From the NCBI RefSeq assembly GCF_000711735.1, contig NZ_JONL01000007.1, positions 218,267 through 282,266 on the forward strand: a stretch of 64,000 nucleotides of DNA, given 5' to 3'. Every line of letters begins with the position of its first letter. Positions within the stretch are counted from its first letter, which is position 1. Source of the DNA: Maridesulfovibrio frigidus DSM 17176. GTDB lineage: Bacteria; Desulfobacterota; Desulfovibrionia; Desulfovibrionales; Desulfovibrionaceae. The notes under the pieces were generated by a model, which worked only from the letters and a program-made list of their open reading frames with translations, was not told where the DNA came from and did no database searches. Shown here piece after piece: positions 1 through 9,433 of the stretch. A program made the position numbers and the translations under genes.

Positions 1-2
1 CG

Positions 3-740
3 AAAAAAGAACGCGCGGATCAAATGCTTTTCGCTCAAGGACTTTCAGAAAGCCGTGAGCAAGCAAAGCGTATGATCATGGCGGGACAAGCCCACTATCT
101 TCTGAACGGTCAAAAAACACCTATTACTAAGCCGGGCATGCAACTTTTACCTGACCTTGAAATAGTAGTTAAAGGCAAAGACAGATTTGTAAGTCGCGGT
201 GGGTACAAACTGCTCACAGCGATTGAAGAATTGGGACTTGATCCCAAAGATAAAGTTGCGCTTGATGCCGGAGCTTCTACAGGCGGATTCACTGATTGTA
301 TGCTTCAATTCGGAGCTGTCAGAGTGTACGCCGCAGATGTTGGTTACGGTCAGCTTCATTGGAAACTTCAAAAGGATGAACGCGTAATAAATTTAGAGCG
401 CATCAACCTGCGACATGCCGAAAAAAGCTTAATCCCTGAGGATATTGATCTCGTTGTCTGTGATGTATCTTTTATATCCCTAACAAAGGTACTCCCTGCT
501 TTAGTGCGCTTTTTAAAAGATACAGGTGAAATAGTCTGCCTTATTAAGCCTCAATTTGAAGTAGGTCCGGGCCAGACAGATAAAGGCATCGTCAGAGACG
601 AAGCACTGCGCCAGCAAACGGTCGACATGATCGTAGACTTTGCAGCCTCCGAACTGCAATTAACACTTAAAGGTATTGTTCCTTCGAGTATTAAAGGGCC
701 AAAAGGAAATCAGGAATATCTTGCTTACTTTGTAAGATAG
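3..740 (+). CDS. tlyA: TlyA-family rRNA 2'-O-methyltransferase (5' end cut by window)
   Basis: TlyA-family enzymes methylate ribose 2'-OH groups of rRNA using S-adenosylmethionine. The frame is open from base 3 (KKERADQ, then Met at 24), which matches the conserved N-terminus of the family, so the true start lies just left of the window and the Met at 24 is internal. An S4-type RNA-binding segment (REQAKRMIMAGQ) comes first, followed by a FtsJ-like Rossmann domain. That domain has the SAM motif LDAGASTGGFTD and later the motif CDVSFISL. The C-terminus GNQEYLAYF is typical. A strong terminator follows 23 bases after the stop. Whether it modifies 16S, 23S or both cannot be told from sequence. 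Confidence 0.9.
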   Translation, partial: KKERADQMLFAQGLSESREQAKRMIMAGQAHYLLNGQKTPITKPGMQLLPDLEIVVKGKDRFVSRGGYKLLTAIEELGLDPKDKVALDAGASTGGFTDCMLQFGAVRVYAADVGYGQLHWKLQKDERVINLERINLRHAEKSLIPEDIDLVVCDVSFISLTKVLPALVRFLKDTGEIVCLIKPQFEVGPGQTDKGIVRDEALRQQTVDMIVDFAASELQLTLKGIVPSSIKGPKGNQEYLAYFVR

Positions 741-762
741 TCATTGCTACATTCTACTAATA

Positions 763-800
763 AAAGGGCCGCTTGAGTTATCAAGCGGCCCTTTTTCTTT
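763..800 (+). terminator. Rho-independent terminator after tlyA
   Basis: A 14-bp inverted repeat (AAAGGGCCGCTTGA / TCAAGCGGCCCTTT) with a 4-base loop is followed by a T-rich run. It closes the tlyA unit and could work in both directions. Confidence 0.9.
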
Positions 801-1050
801 TATAAAAACTCTACAACAATTAGTTCTGATTGTTATGCAACGTAACACCTCTTCTAAACATACACTTATGTATCTTTTATTTAAAACATTGCGTCCAATG
901 TTAACAAAAATCAAAGCACTATTCAGATATCTTAAATTTTCTTTACTTACATTATCAATAGATATAGTGATTAATCGCTTCAAAAATAGTCAACACGCTT
1001 ATTTTGGTTTTATTTTGAGTGTTACGTATATTTTGCTTTGAGGAGTTACA
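801..1050. other. AT-rich intergenic region upstream of the FadL-type gene
   Basis: No gene is supported here. It should hold the promoter of the following porin gene, but I could not pick out a convincing -35/-10 pair. The ribosome-binding site GAGGAG lies at about 1040-1045. A 68-codon open frame starting at 835 has no ribosome-binding site and no recognisable product. Confidence 0.5.
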
Positions 1051-2331
1051 ATGAAAATAAGGGTTACACTATTTCTTTTCTTACTAGGACTTGTTTTATC
1101 ATCAATCTTATGCGTAAAAGCACAAGCATCTGGATTTGCTCTTTATGAATGGAGTGCGCGTAGCAATGCTCTTGGGGGAGCAATGATTGCCAAAGCGGAT
1201 GACGCTTCAGCCATTGCATGGAATGCAGCTGGAATTACCCAGCTTGAAGGAACTCAAACATTAGCAGGAGTTTCACTAATTGCTCCTTCAAATGACGTAA
1301 CAACTAGCTACAACGGCGTTGATACAGCAGAAAGTATTAACAAAAAAGTTTTCGTCCCACCGCACGCGTATATTACACATCAGGTAAACGACAGCCTATG
1401 GCTTGGAGTAGGAACATTCACCCGCTTCGGACTAGGTACATCTTTCGACCAGAACTGGAGCGGTAGATATTCATCATATGATACTGAATTAAACAGTTTC
1501 TCGGTCAACCCGAATCTTGCTTACAAATTCAACGATTATATTTCTTTCGCACTTGGTGTTGAGCTCATGTATGTTAGAGCCGATCTTCGTAAAAAGATTG
1601 ACCCAACAGGCGCAAACGATCCTAACAATACGACAAATGACGTTGATCAACGTATCATAGTAGACACAGTCAGCCCCGGTTTTAATGCTGGAGTGAGAAT
1701 TACACCAAACGATGAATGGGCTATCGGATTATCATATCGCAGTGAAATGCTTCACCACGCAAGTGGATCAGCAAGCTACAATGTCCCTACCGGAGTAAGC
1801 ACTGCGACAAGATTTAACGACTCACAGGTTACAATGTCTATGAATACACCAAACATGTTCATGTTTGGTGTTGAATATAAACCGATTCCTAACATCAGCC
1901 TCGAAGCTGACGCTATTTACTCCGAATGGAGCTCATACAGCGACATCGCCTACAACTTTGCTGACTCCACAGCCATAGGCATAACTAACGTAACTATTAA
2001 TAAGAAATGGGAAGATGTTTGGAGATTCCAGCTAGGCGTGGAATACCTTCCACTTGATGACTTCGATTTAGCCCTAAGAGCCGGCTATGTTTATGACCAA
2101 AGCCCGATTCGCGAAGGGTATGAAGACTACATGCTGCCGACAAATGATCGTCAGATGGTATCAACAGGTTTGGGTATGACTTTTGACAGCTTTGTTGTCG
2201 ACGTCTCTTACAATTACCTCTGGATGAAAGATCGTACCATAGAAGCAAGAGCCGGAACTGGTGTTCTTGATACCAAAACAACTAACGGCATGACCCACAT
2301 TGTAGGGCTCAGCCTAGGTTACAACTTCTAA
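1051..2331 (+). CDS. FadL/OmpP1/TodX-family outer membrane transport protein
   Basis: Members of this family are 14-stranded outer membrane barrels that take up long-chain fatty acids or other hydrophobic compounds. The 426-residue product has a signal peptide of about 26 residues, ending near KAQA. The mature N-terminus carries the FadL signature (SGFALYEWSARSNALGGA, then DDASAIAWNAAGIT), which forms the hatch region. Alternating aromatic beta-strand segments follow, and the protein ends in a C-terminal aromatic residue (LGYNF), as needed for BAM insertion. RBS GAGGAG sits 5 bases before the ATG. It is a single-gene unit between two terminators. The substrate is unknown. Confidence 0.9.
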   Translation: MKIRVTLFLFLLGLVLSSILCVKAQASGFALYEWSARSNALGGAMIAKADDASAIAWNAAGITQLEGTQTLAGVSLIAPSNDVTTSYNGVDTAESINKKVFVPPHAYITHQVNDSLWLGVGTFTRFGLGTSFDQNWSGRYSSYDTELNSFSVNPNLAYKFNDYISFALGVELMYVRADLRKKIDPTGANDPNNTTNDVDQRIIVDTVSPGFNAGVRITPNDEWAIGLSYRSEMLHHASGSASYNVPTGVSTATRFNDSQVTMSMNTPNMFMFGVEYKPIPNISLEADAIYSEWSSYSDIAYNFADSTAIGITNVTINKKWEDVWRFQLGVEYLPLDDFDLALRAGYVYDQSPIREGYEDYMLPTNDRQMVSTGLGMTFDSFVVDVSYNYLWMKDRTIEARAGTGVLDTKTTNGMTHIVGLSLGYNF

Positions 2332-2373
2332 TAATTCCTATGATATAGGCGTAAAACCTATTATAAACTTAAA

Positions 2374-2410
2374 TGGCCCGCTTCGATTGAAGCGGGCCTT
2401 ATTTTTTATT
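2374..2410. terminator. Bidirectional terminator between convergent genes
   Basis: The inverted repeat GGCCCGCTTC / GAAGCGGGCC with a short GATT-type loop is followed by a T-rich run on the plus strand and preceded by A residues. It serves the porin gene and overlaps the last codons of the convergent DUF4139 gene. Confidence 0.85.
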
Positions 2411-3944
2411 TTCCTGAACCTAAATCAATATCCATATCATCCGGTGCATTTAATTTTACGCCGTACTCAATTTCAGTTTTTTGACCCGCAGCAACTTCAG
2501 CAAGCCACTCAAAATTATTGTCTTTAATTTTAGCTTCAGGCTTTGAGCTATCTACAAGTTTAATTCTTTTGTCACCAGCCCTCGGAGCAGATTCCTGAAC
2601 CTTAATCACAACCTTATTTTTGCGTTCATTAGATAATGTTATTAAATAATCCCAATCATAAGTCTGCTTAGATCCAAACAAACCTTTCTCTCCAGACTGT
2701 TTCGCTACGATTTTATGCTTAGCATTCAAAAGCGGATCCGCGCCAAAAAACACAGTTTTCTCTTTACCTGAAAAAGAGAAATTAACCTTCTCAAGCACTG
2801 CTCCTTCCATCAAAACCAAAGCCTGACCGGGCCGATAGTCTCTAGCCTCTTTAAGCACAGCCTTGGCAGACACAAATACATCTGAACTTCGTGATGGACG
2901 AGCTAAATATGTGAATTCAGAATTCCAATTCTCAGCAGATATAGCGTATTTTCTAGCTGGACCGGCAACAATAGTCTTCGTACCAAGCTCCCAGATAGAA
3001 TATGTTGATTTGCGAACCTGTCTCGGGGCTGCAGGCGAGGCTGCTGCATCATTCATCGGAGCAGATTCCATCGCCATCATAGGTCGCGCATAACTTTTAG
3101 GCTGAGGACTTTCGGGCTCAAGCGGTTTGATAACCCACCGAGCAAGATTCGGAGGAGACATTCGCGAATTCTGCTTAACAGTTGCCAGTGCTACATCATA
3201 ATTTTTGAAGTCCTGACCACTGCCCTGCCATATTTCTGCCTCAAATGAGAACTTTATTTGCTGAGTTTCAGGGTAAGCATCCAGTTTGTATTTTGGTCTC
3301 CATCCGCAATTGCGAAGCATATACCCTATCTTAAATGAACCACTTTTAATTCCATCTCCAGCGACAGAAACTGTAACTATCCAGCGACTTTTTCCTTGTC
3401 CTGAAATTCCATTGAGCTTTCTCTTCTGATCGTCAATCAACTCTTTCAAATCTTGGCTCTGAACCTTTAACTTTACAGATTGATTATATAGCTTTGTCAA
3501 ATTTGAAACTACCAAACCCGCAATTTTGTTAACATCATCAGCCTTAGTCTGCTGAACTTTGCCTCTTTCCTTCCAGAAAAGGATGCCTCCTTCAACTGCT
3601 TGAGCCTGAGCATTTACAGCTGCTAATTTTGAACTAAGCAAATCAATATTTTTTACAATATTCACAGCTGCTGAAGATTCGGATAAATCGTCCCTAAGCC
3701 ATGAAACGTCATTAATGGAAATACCTTCCGTAAGAGGCGCAATGGAAAAAGATTCAGGCAAAGCCTGTCCAGGCAAAATAAACTCAACGCTTTCGCCATA
3801 ACTTGTTGTTTTTAAATCAACTTTAACTTGCCTAGATACATCTGCTCCTGAAGGATAAAACACTACCCGGTCAGGAGACGCAAACGCATAGCAAGCCGAC
3901 ATTATTGAAATAAGCAACGTCATAAATATAATTTTTTTACGCAA
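2406..3944 (-). CDS. DUF4139/MuiA-like secreted protein
   Basis: The 512-residue protein has a signal peptide of about 22 residues (cleavage near AFA). An N-terminal DUF4140-like beta domain contains the motif VVFYPSGADVSRQV. A coiled-coil stretch follows at about residues 95-180, then a C-terminal DUF4139 domain (GYMLRNCGWRPKYKLDAYP) rich in beta structure and ending EIEYGVKL. This layout is that of the family annotated as mucoidy-inhibitor MuiA-like; its biochemical role is not established. A Pro/Ala/Met-rich linker at about residues 280-310 splits the C-terminal part. It is transcribed alone, divergent from galE across a 270-base AT-rich region. Confidence 0.8.
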   Translation of the reverse strand: MRKKIIFMTLLISIMSACYAFASPDRVVFYPSGADVSRQVKVDLKTTSYGESVEFILPGQALPESFSIAPLTEGISINDVSWLRDDLSESSAAVNIVKNIDLLSSKLAAVNAQAQAVEGGILFWKERGKVQQTKADDVNKIAGLVVSNLTKLYNQSVKLKVQSQDLKELIDDQKRKLNGISGQGKSRWIVTVSVAGDGIKSGSFKIGYMLRNCGWRPKYKLDAYPETQQIKFSFEAEIWQGSGQDFKNYDVALATVKQNSRMSPPNLARWVIKPLEPESPQPKSYARPMMAMESAPMNDAAASPAAPRQVRKSTYSIWELGTKTIVAGPARKYAISAENWNSEFTYLARPSRSSDVFVSAKAVLKEARDYRPGQALVLMEGAVLEKVNFSFSGKEKTVFFGADPLLNAKHKIVAKQSGEKGLFGSKQTYDWDYLITLSNERKNKVVIKVQESAPRAGDKRIKLVDSSKPEAKIKDNNFEWLAEVAAGQKTEIEYGVKLNAPDDMDIDLGSGK

Positions 3945-4218
3945 GTAAGCACCCTCTTTTATCTGTACAAATCATTAATTAGTATCAGCTCCATTTAAGC
4001 CATCATTATGGTTACTATATCAAAAAAAGCATCAAAATATAAACATATAAAAAATTTAATTAACAATGACACGCCCAATTAAGACCCAAAGGTTGAACGA
4101 TTGTTATTATTGATATATTTATTTACTAACTAAAAAACTGTCCTTCTCGACAAAACTAAAAATTTATTAAATAATCAGTTGGTTAACTATTTTTAACATT
4201 TAAACTCACGGAGACGTG

Positions 4219-5214
4219 ATGAGCAGTTCCGACAATAAATTGTCACTACTAGTTTGCGGAGGAGCCGGATATATAGGCTCACATATGTCAAGAATGCTAA
4301 GTGATTACGGTCACGAAGTAACAGTTTTTGACAATCTTTCAACTGGTTACGCAGACGCTTTAAAGTGGGGCGAATTTATTAAGGGTGACCTTCGAAACCC
4401 AGATGATCTAGATAAAGCTCTCAGTTCAAAGAAATTCGACGCAGTATTTCACTTTTCTGGCTTAATTGTTGTTAGTGACTCTGTGCAGCAGCCCTACCAA
4501 TACTACGACAACAACGTTACCGGAACTTTAAACCTGTTACGGGCAATGCGTAATCACGATGTTAAAAACTTCGTTTTTTCATCAACGGCGGCTGTATACG
4601 GCGACCCTGTCATGGATATAATAACCGAGGATCACCCTTTATCTCCCCTGAATCCATATGGGCGATCCAAACTTTACGTTGAAGAAATTCTTGAAGATTA
4701 TGCCAAAGCATACAATTTCAATTCAGTCTGTTTCAGATATTTCAATGCTGCAGGCGCACACCCTGACGCTCTTATAGGTGAAGCTCACAAACCGGAAACT
4801 CACCTCATCCCGAATATTTTACTAAGCAGTATAGAAAAGGGGCGTAAGCTAAAGATATTTGGCAATGACTACCCTACTCCGGACGGAACTTGCGTCAGAG
4901 ATTACATCCATATTCAAGATATTTGTGACGCCCACCTTGCCGCTGTTGATTATCTAGCAAAGGAGCAAGGCGCGCACATATTCAACCTTGGTAACGGTAA
5001 TGGATTCAGTGTATTAGACGTTATCAACGCGGCAAGCGAAGTCACCGGGCGCAAAATACCATACGACTTCGAACCAAAACGAGACGGCGATTCTCCGAGA
5101 CTTGTTGCCGACAGTACAAAGGCACACAATCTGTTAGGATGGACCCCCAAATACGATGATCTTCGCGAAATTATTGAGACGGCATATCGCTGGCATAAAA
5201 ACCCCGCCTATTAA
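4219..5214 (+). CDS. galE: UDP-glucose 4-epimerase
   Basis: GalE interconverts UDP-glucose and UDP-galactose for polysaccharide and LPS synthesis. It is an extended short-chain dehydrogenase of 331 residues. The NAD-binding glycine motif GGAGYIGSH lies near the N-terminus, followed by SSTAAVYG, the catalytic YGRSK (YxxxK), and FRYFNAAGA. An in-frame GTG at 4216 directly precedes the ATG at 4219; ATG is chosen because GGAGA at 4210-4214 is too close to the GTG. It is followed 44 bases later by larC on the same strand, but no functional link is evident. UDP-glucose could come from galU at about 32 kb. Confidence 0.92.
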   Translation: MSSSDNKLSLLVCGGAGYIGSHMSRMLSDYGHEVTVFDNLSTGYADALKWGEFIKGDLRNPDDLDKALSSKKFDAVFHFSGLIVVSDSVQQPYQYYDNNVTGTLNLLRAMRNHDVKNFVFSSTAAVYGDPVMDIITEDHPLSPLNPYGRSKLYVEEILEDYAKAYNFNSVCFRYFNAAGAHPDALIGEAHKPETHLIPNILLSSIEKGRKLKIFGNDYPTPDGTCVRDYIHIQDICDAHLAAVDYLAKEQGAHIFNLGNGNGFSVLDVINAASEVTGRKIPYDFEPKRDGDSPRLVADSTKAHNLLGWTPKYDDLREIIETAYRWHKNPAY

Positions 5215-5258
5215 TTTTCAACTCTGCTGATCTGTAAATCAGTGTGTGAGGGCTTAAA

Positions 5259-6485
5259 ATGAAATCCTTATTAATTGACCCTAGAATGGCTGGTGTTGCT
5301 GGTGACATGCTGCTTGCATCCCTGCTCGACCTGACAGGTGATGAGGAATGCCTTCCACTACTGAGCAAAGCTGTTTGCGAGTTGACGCATTGCACCGCCT
5401 CTATTGAAGCGCTGGAAACCACGTCCATGGGAATTGGCGCCATTAAGATGGACATCGGCCTTAAAGGTGAAAGATTTGCTTCTGCCGAAGACCTCGCCGG
5501 AGCTTTCAAAAATATTTCAAATTTTATGGAGATGACTCCAACTATCATAGATAAAGGGCTGGAAGTTATTTCAGTACTTGCAGAAGCAGAATCATCAATT
5601 CACAAAGAAGATTTTCATCTGCACGAAGTCGGCTCAGTAGACACTGTGATTGATATCGCTGGGACTCTGTGGCTTCTCGACAAATATGAATTTCTGGAAG
5701 GTAATATTTCATGCCTTCCTGTTGCTGTCGGCAACGGTATTATTTGCATGGATCACGGTAAAATTCCATCGCCAGCTCCAGCAGCTCTCGAAATTTTATG
5801 TAAAAGATCCATCCCCATAGCATCTTCAACTGAGCTGTTTGAACTAGCCACCCCGACAGGTGTCGCCATTCTTGCGTGTATTGTTGATGATTTCATCAAA
5901 GTTTACCCGACATCAACTCCACTTAATACAGGCCGCGGAGCGGGCAACGCTACTCTCAAATCTTCTCCCAATATTTTACGCATTATTGAAAATATTTCAT
6001 CACACGAAAACAATGAGCAAGCCATGATGCTTGAAACTCTTGTTGATGACGTAAGTGGAGAAGTTTTAGGTCACGCACTAAATGAGATGCTTGACGCTGG
6101 CGCCCTTGATGCCTACATCACACCGACAACGGGCAAGAAGAACCGTCCGGCTCACCTTGTATCAATTATGTGCGTTCCGGGCGAAGAAAGAGTAATGTGC
6201 CGTAAGCTTATGCAACAAACTGGCTCGATAGGCGTACGCAGCCGTATTGTGGACAGGTTCATTGCAAAGCGCCACTTTGACAAATATAAGGTTGAAATAA
6301 ACGGTCAAAAATATCCTGTGCGCATCAAAATATCAACATTCGATGATCATCTGATCAGCCGCAAACCTGAATTCGACAATTTAGTAGAAATTTCAAAATT
6401 GACAGGGTTATCACCGCGAATAATTTCAGAAGAGGTAAAACGGCAATGCTTTTTACCTATAAAGGACTCCAATGAGCGAGATTGA
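5259..6485 (+). CDS. larC: Nickel pincer cofactor biosynthesis protein LarC
   Basis: LarC (former DUF111) is the CTP-dependent cyclometallase that inserts nickel into the pincer nucleotide cofactor of lactate racemase and related enzymes. The 408-residue frame shows the N-terminal DPRMAGVAGDMLLA motif, FHLHEVGSVDTV, HGKIPSPAPA, ATPTGVA and the C-terminal ETLVDDVSGE domain. In some Lactobacillus strains larC is split and needs a programmed frameshift; here it is one uninterrupted frame. It overlaps larB by 14 bases, so the two are translationally coupled. LarE (sulfur insertion) and LarA-type apoenzymes are not in this window. Confidence 0.93.
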   Translation: MKSLLIDPRMAGVAGDMLLASLLDLTGDEECLPLLSKAVCELTHCTASIEALETTSMGIGAIKMDIGLKGERFASAEDLAGAFKNISNFMEMTPTIIDKGLEVISVLAEAESSIHKEDFHLHEVGSVDTVIDIAGTLWLLDKYEFLEGNISCLPVAVGNGIICMDHGKIPSPAPAALEILCKRSIPIASSTELFELATPTGVAILACIVDDFIKVYPTSTPLNTGRGAGNATLKSSPNILRIIENISSHENNEQAMMLETLVDDVSGEVLGHALNEMLDAGALDAYITPTTGKKNRPAHLVSIMCVPGEERVMCRKLMQQTGSIGVRSRIVDRFIAKRHFDKYKVEINGQKYPVRIKISTFDDHLISRKPEFDNLVEISKLTGLSPRIISEEVKRQCFLPIKDSNERD

Positions 6486-7230
6486 ATTAATTAAACTGCT
6501 TCAGCTCTATAAAGACGGCCAGATCGATGATTCTGAAATTCTGGAAACGATTTCACAACTGCCCTTTCAAGACTTAGGTTGTGCAAAACTGGATACGCAT
6601 CGAGGCCTTAGATGCGGTGTTGAAGAAGTTATTTTCTGCCCAGGCAAAAGCCCAGAACATTTAAAGACCATATGTAAAGCCGCCCTAGAGATGAAAGGAC
6701 TATGCCTTTTCACAAGAGTTTCAGACGATCAGGTGGCATTGATTTTAAAGGAACTTCCTGAAGCTAAACACCACCCCGAAGCATCAATTATAGCGCTGTG
6801 CAAAACCGTTCCTACGCAATTAGAAGGCATCGCAGTTGTAACAGGCGGCACGTCAGATATTAAGGTGGCAGAAGAAGCTGCTGTTACAGCCGAACTGATG
6901 GGGAACAAAGTTGAGCGCATTTATGATGTGGGAGTTGCCGGAATTCATAGACTTTTTCCGTACATAGAAACATTGCGTAAGGCTAACGCCATAGTCGTCG
7001 TGGCGGGAATGGAAGGCGCACTTGTCACGGTAGTTGGCGGGTTAGTATCAGCCCCCGTTATTGCCGTCCCTACAAGCGTCGGTTATGGAGCAAATCTCGG
7101 AGGCATGACTACCATGCTTTCTATGCTAAACTGCTGTGTACCGGGAGTAAGTGTCGTAAATATCGACAACGGGTTCGGCGGAGGAGTTGCCGCCCATCTC
7201 ATCAATAGAAAAGTGCACGGCAAAAGGTAA
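6472..7230 (+). CDS. larB: Nickel pincer cofactor biosynthesis protein LarB
   Basis: LarB carboxylates and hydrolyses nicotinic acid adenine dinucleotide, the first step of nickel-pincer nucleotide synthesis. The 252-residue product has the AIR-carboxylase (PurE)-like core in its C-terminal half: VTGGTSDIKVAEEA, YDVGVAGIHRL, VVAGMEGAL and PTSVGYGANLGG. An N-terminal helical segment with LDTHRGLRCGVEEVIFC precedes it. RBS AAAGGA lies within the end of larC. Its stop is two bases from the convergent methyltransferase gene, with no terminator visible between them. Confidence 0.93.
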   Translation: MSEIELIKLLQLYKDGQIDDSEILETISQLPFQDLGCAKLDTHRGLRCGVEEVIFCPGKSPEHLKTICKAALEMKGLCLFTRVSDDQVALILKELPEAKHHPEASIIALCKTVPTQLEGIAVVTGGTSDIKVAEEAAVTAELMGNKVERIYDVGVAGIHRLFPYIETLRKANAIVVVAGMEGALVTVVGGLVSAPVIAVPTSVGYGANLGGMTTMLSMLNCCVPGVSVVNIDNGFGGGVAAHLINRKVHGKR

Positions 7231-7232
7231 CC

Positions 7233-7967
7233 TTACCGCGTAAGCAAAACTATATCCTGATGATTCGTTGATTCACGTCCACACCAGTTTCCAAGCATAA
7301 CTTCTTGAACCTTAAAGTTATGCTTTATAAAAACATTGTGCACAAATTGTTCATCGTACCCGACGGCATCCATCGGGTCTTTGGGGTCGGCTGTATAAAA
7401 AACTCCGAATTTATGAAAATCATGGACGCTCTTGCCTTGATCCATAAACTTAAGAGATTCTTTGTTAATCAAGAAGAAAGTTGCAAACATTCTCCCTTTA
7501 TCACTTAGAACTCTATTTATTTCAGAGATATAGTTAATAATATCATCCGGCATCATATGCGTGAAAACTGAATTTAGCATCACTAGATCAAAGCTATTAT
7601 CTTCATAAGGAAAAACAAACTCAGATCCCCTTACCTGTCCGCCGGGATTATAAGTTGTATTGAAAATATCTACTTGCGTGAAGTTAAAATTAGGAAACTC
7701 CGGCGTAATATTCTCAGCACACCAATTAATACCCACAGGAAATGTATCGAATCCAGCATAACCACCGCTTTCATCCAAATACTCGAGCAAGGGAAAGGCC
7801 AACCGCCCAATCCCGCTGCCAATATCCAAAACTTTTCCCTGAGGAGTCAGGCCAAGTTTATTCTTGCACATGGTAATCATGTTCTTACCGATTACGCGGA
7901 AGTCGCCACCACCAAAACATATATGCAAATCTTCAGGCGGCTCAGCTATTTTGTTTACATCTCTCAT
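7233..7967 (-). CDS. Class I SAM-dependent methyltransferase, substrate unknown
   Basis: The 244-residue protein has a seven-strand Rossmann methyltransferase core. Motif I is VLDIGSGIGRLAFPLL (about residues 45-60), the acidic end of strand 2 is YAGFDTF, and motif IV/V is FPYEDNSFDLVMLNSVFTHM, as in Methyltransf_11/25 families. The neighbours give no substrate: convergent larB on one side and a thioredoxin-fold lipoprotein 20 bases upstream on the same strand. It could act on a small molecule or a sugar. Confidence 0.8.
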   Translation of the reverse strand: MRDVNKIAEPPEDLHICFGGGDFRVIGKNMITMCKNKLGLTPQGKVLDIGSGIGRLAFPLLEYLDESGGYAGFDTFPVGINWCAENITPEFPNFNFTQVDIFNTTYNPGGQVRGSEFVFPYEDNSFDLVMLNSVFTHMMPDDIINYISEINRVLSDKGRMFATFFLINKESLKFMDQGKSVHDFHKFGVFYTADPKDPMDAVGYDEQFVHNVFIKHNFKVQEVMLGNWCGRESTNHQDIVLLTR

Positions 7968-7987
7968 GCTAATACTCTGAAATAAGA

Positions 7988-8830
7988 TTACATTTTATTA
8001 AGACAATCTTCACAAACTTCTCCATCGACAGGTTCTTTCTGAGAACTTTTTTCGAGGATAATAGCAATTATCATTTCAAATTTATCAGCTGGAACATAGC
8101 CACGAATTGAAACCCCGTTAATCAAAAAAGTAGGGGTCGCATTTAATCCAAATGCTTCTGCTTCTGCTTCATCGCTTGCAAGGTTTTCAGCAATTTTTTT
8201 AGACTTTAAAACTTCCTGTAATTTATCGAGGTCAATATCAAGACCGATCAAAATTCTTCCTAAAATCTTACCCTCAGGGTCATTATACAGCTCTTTCTGT
8301 AATTTAAATGCCTCATCATGAAATTTAAAAGCCTTATCCTTGTCAATAAGTGCAATTGCTTCAAAAACGGCAGATAGTTTCTTAGAATCAGCTTTTAAAG
8401 GAAGATGCTTGTATACCAGTCTGTACTTTTCAGGATTACTCTCTACTAGGTCGCGAGCAACTTTGGCGCCCTTGCTGCAGTAAGGACAGAGAAAATCTGA
8501 GTACTCAACAATTGTAACAGGAGCATCAGGATTACCTAGAATGGCTCTGTCAGGAGAAATAACAGGCTTAAAAGGGTTATCCAGTTCTCCCTGAAATCGT
8601 TCCTGCCGAGTTTTTTCACGGCGCGAGTCGAGGCCGCTTTCAACTATAGTTAGCACTTCAATGTTATTTTCACGCATTGCCTCTAGAAGAAGCTGCGGAT
8701 TTTCTTTAATTACTTCAGCAATTTGCTGTTTCAACATTTGTTTGTTTGCACAACCAGATGCAAAAACCAGTAAAGAGACGAATAGTATTACATTTTTAAG
8801 CATAACAGCCCTTGTGTCTTGTTTGTTCAT
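7988..8830 (-). CDS. DsbA-family thiol:disulfide lipoprotein
   Basis: This is a predicted envelope thiol oxidoreductase of about 280 residues. A hydrophobic N-terminus ends in a lipobox (FASGC), suggesting a lipid-anchored protein. An N-terminal helical segment (about residues 35-80) resembles that of ScsC-like proteins. The thioredoxin fold follows, with the active site FLCPYCSKG near residue 116 and the cis-proline loop ATPTFLING near residue 232. A pair of Cys at the end (CEDC) is an extra possible redox or metal site. Met at 8803, behind an AAGGGC element, is an alternative start; the RBS for 8830 lies inside the terminator hairpin of the upstream gene. Confidence 0.85.
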   Translation of the reverse strand: MNKQDTRAVMLKNVILFVSLLVFASGCANKQMLKQQIAEVIKENPQLLLEAMRENNIEVLTIVESGLDSRREKTRQERFQGELDNPFKPVISPDRAILGNPDAPVTIVEYSDFLCPYCSKGAKVARDLVESNPEKYRLVYKHLPLKADSKKLSAVFEAIALIDKDKAFKFHDEAFKLQKELYNDPEGKILGRILIGLDIDLDKLQEVLKSKKIAENLASDEAEAEAFGLNATPTFLINGVSIRGYVPADKFEMIIAIILEKSSQKEPVDGEVCEDCLNKM

Positions 8831-8868
8831 AAAAATAAAACCCTCCAGCAGAAAAATCCTGCGGAGGG
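8831..8868 (-). terminator. Rho-independent terminator after the TIGR04073-type gene
   Basis: Read on the minus strand, CCCTCCGCAG pairs with CTGCTGGAGGG (one bulge) and is followed by TTTTATTTTT. It directly abuts the start of the next gene and contains that gene's GGAGGG, so read-through could alter translation of the thiol oxidoreductase. Confidence 0.8.
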
Positions 8869-8908
8869 CTAATTAAATATCAAACTACCTTAAAAATCTA
8901 GAGAAAAA

Positions 8909-9349
8909 TTAATTTAGCGGCATACCTGTCACATCAAGAAAACTATCATTAGTAGCTTCTGTTTTGTGAGCAAATTCAGATGTAATAAACTCATCATCCA
9001 TTGTGGGGCCAGCCGGACCTCCAAAAGGAGAAGTAACAATATCATATGTACCTGACACAACGCGCCCGGCACTATATGCCACTCCGACAAAAAAACCACC
9101 AAAGTAACCTGCTAATTGCTCGGCAGGACCATCACTTTCGGCAGCCATATCAACAGCTTGATTCGGAATTTCAAATAGAGATGTTACAACATTTGTCATA
9201 CCACGCCCAAGCTTACGAGGAGCTCTAGAACCATAAGAGTCCTGACTTCCAACGTAATTATCAGACTTCATCGAACATCCGCTAAGCATTAGCATCGCGA
9301 GGCTGAGTACGATGATCATTATTTTTGCAAACTGTTTACAATAGTGCAT
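8909..9349 (-). CDS. TIGR04073-type small lipoprotein (exosortase-associated family)
   Basis: The 146-residue protein has a signal with the lipobox LMLSGC and a conserved core RKLGRGMTNVVTSLFEIPNQ. A glycine-rich hydrophobic stretch (about residues 80-105, AGYFGGFFVGVAYSAGRVVSG) and TYDIVTSPFGGP follow. This pattern is that of the family named 'exosortase system-associated protein, TIGR04073'; no biochemical function is known. No exosortase gene is nearby. It is flanked by terminators on both sides, so it is probably transcribed alone. Confidence 0.75.
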   Translation of the reverse strand: MHYCKQFAKIMIIVLSLAMLMLSGCSMKSDNYVGSQDSYGSRAPRKLGRGMTNVVTSLFEIPNQAVDMAAESDGPAEQLAGYFGGFFVGVAYSAGRVVSGTYDIVTSPFGGPAGPTMDDEFITSEFAHKTEATNDSFLDVTGMPLN

Positions 9350-9433
9350 TATGGCTCCTCATATTAAGATAATATGCCTTCAGATATGCCTTCTGTCAAG
9401 GTTAGGTGGATTCCTAACCGTTAAGATGCATTT

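Noticed and set aside
835..1041. 68-codon open frame upstream of the FadL-type gene
   Set aside because: No ribosome-binding site, no recognisable product, and it lies in the probable promoter region.
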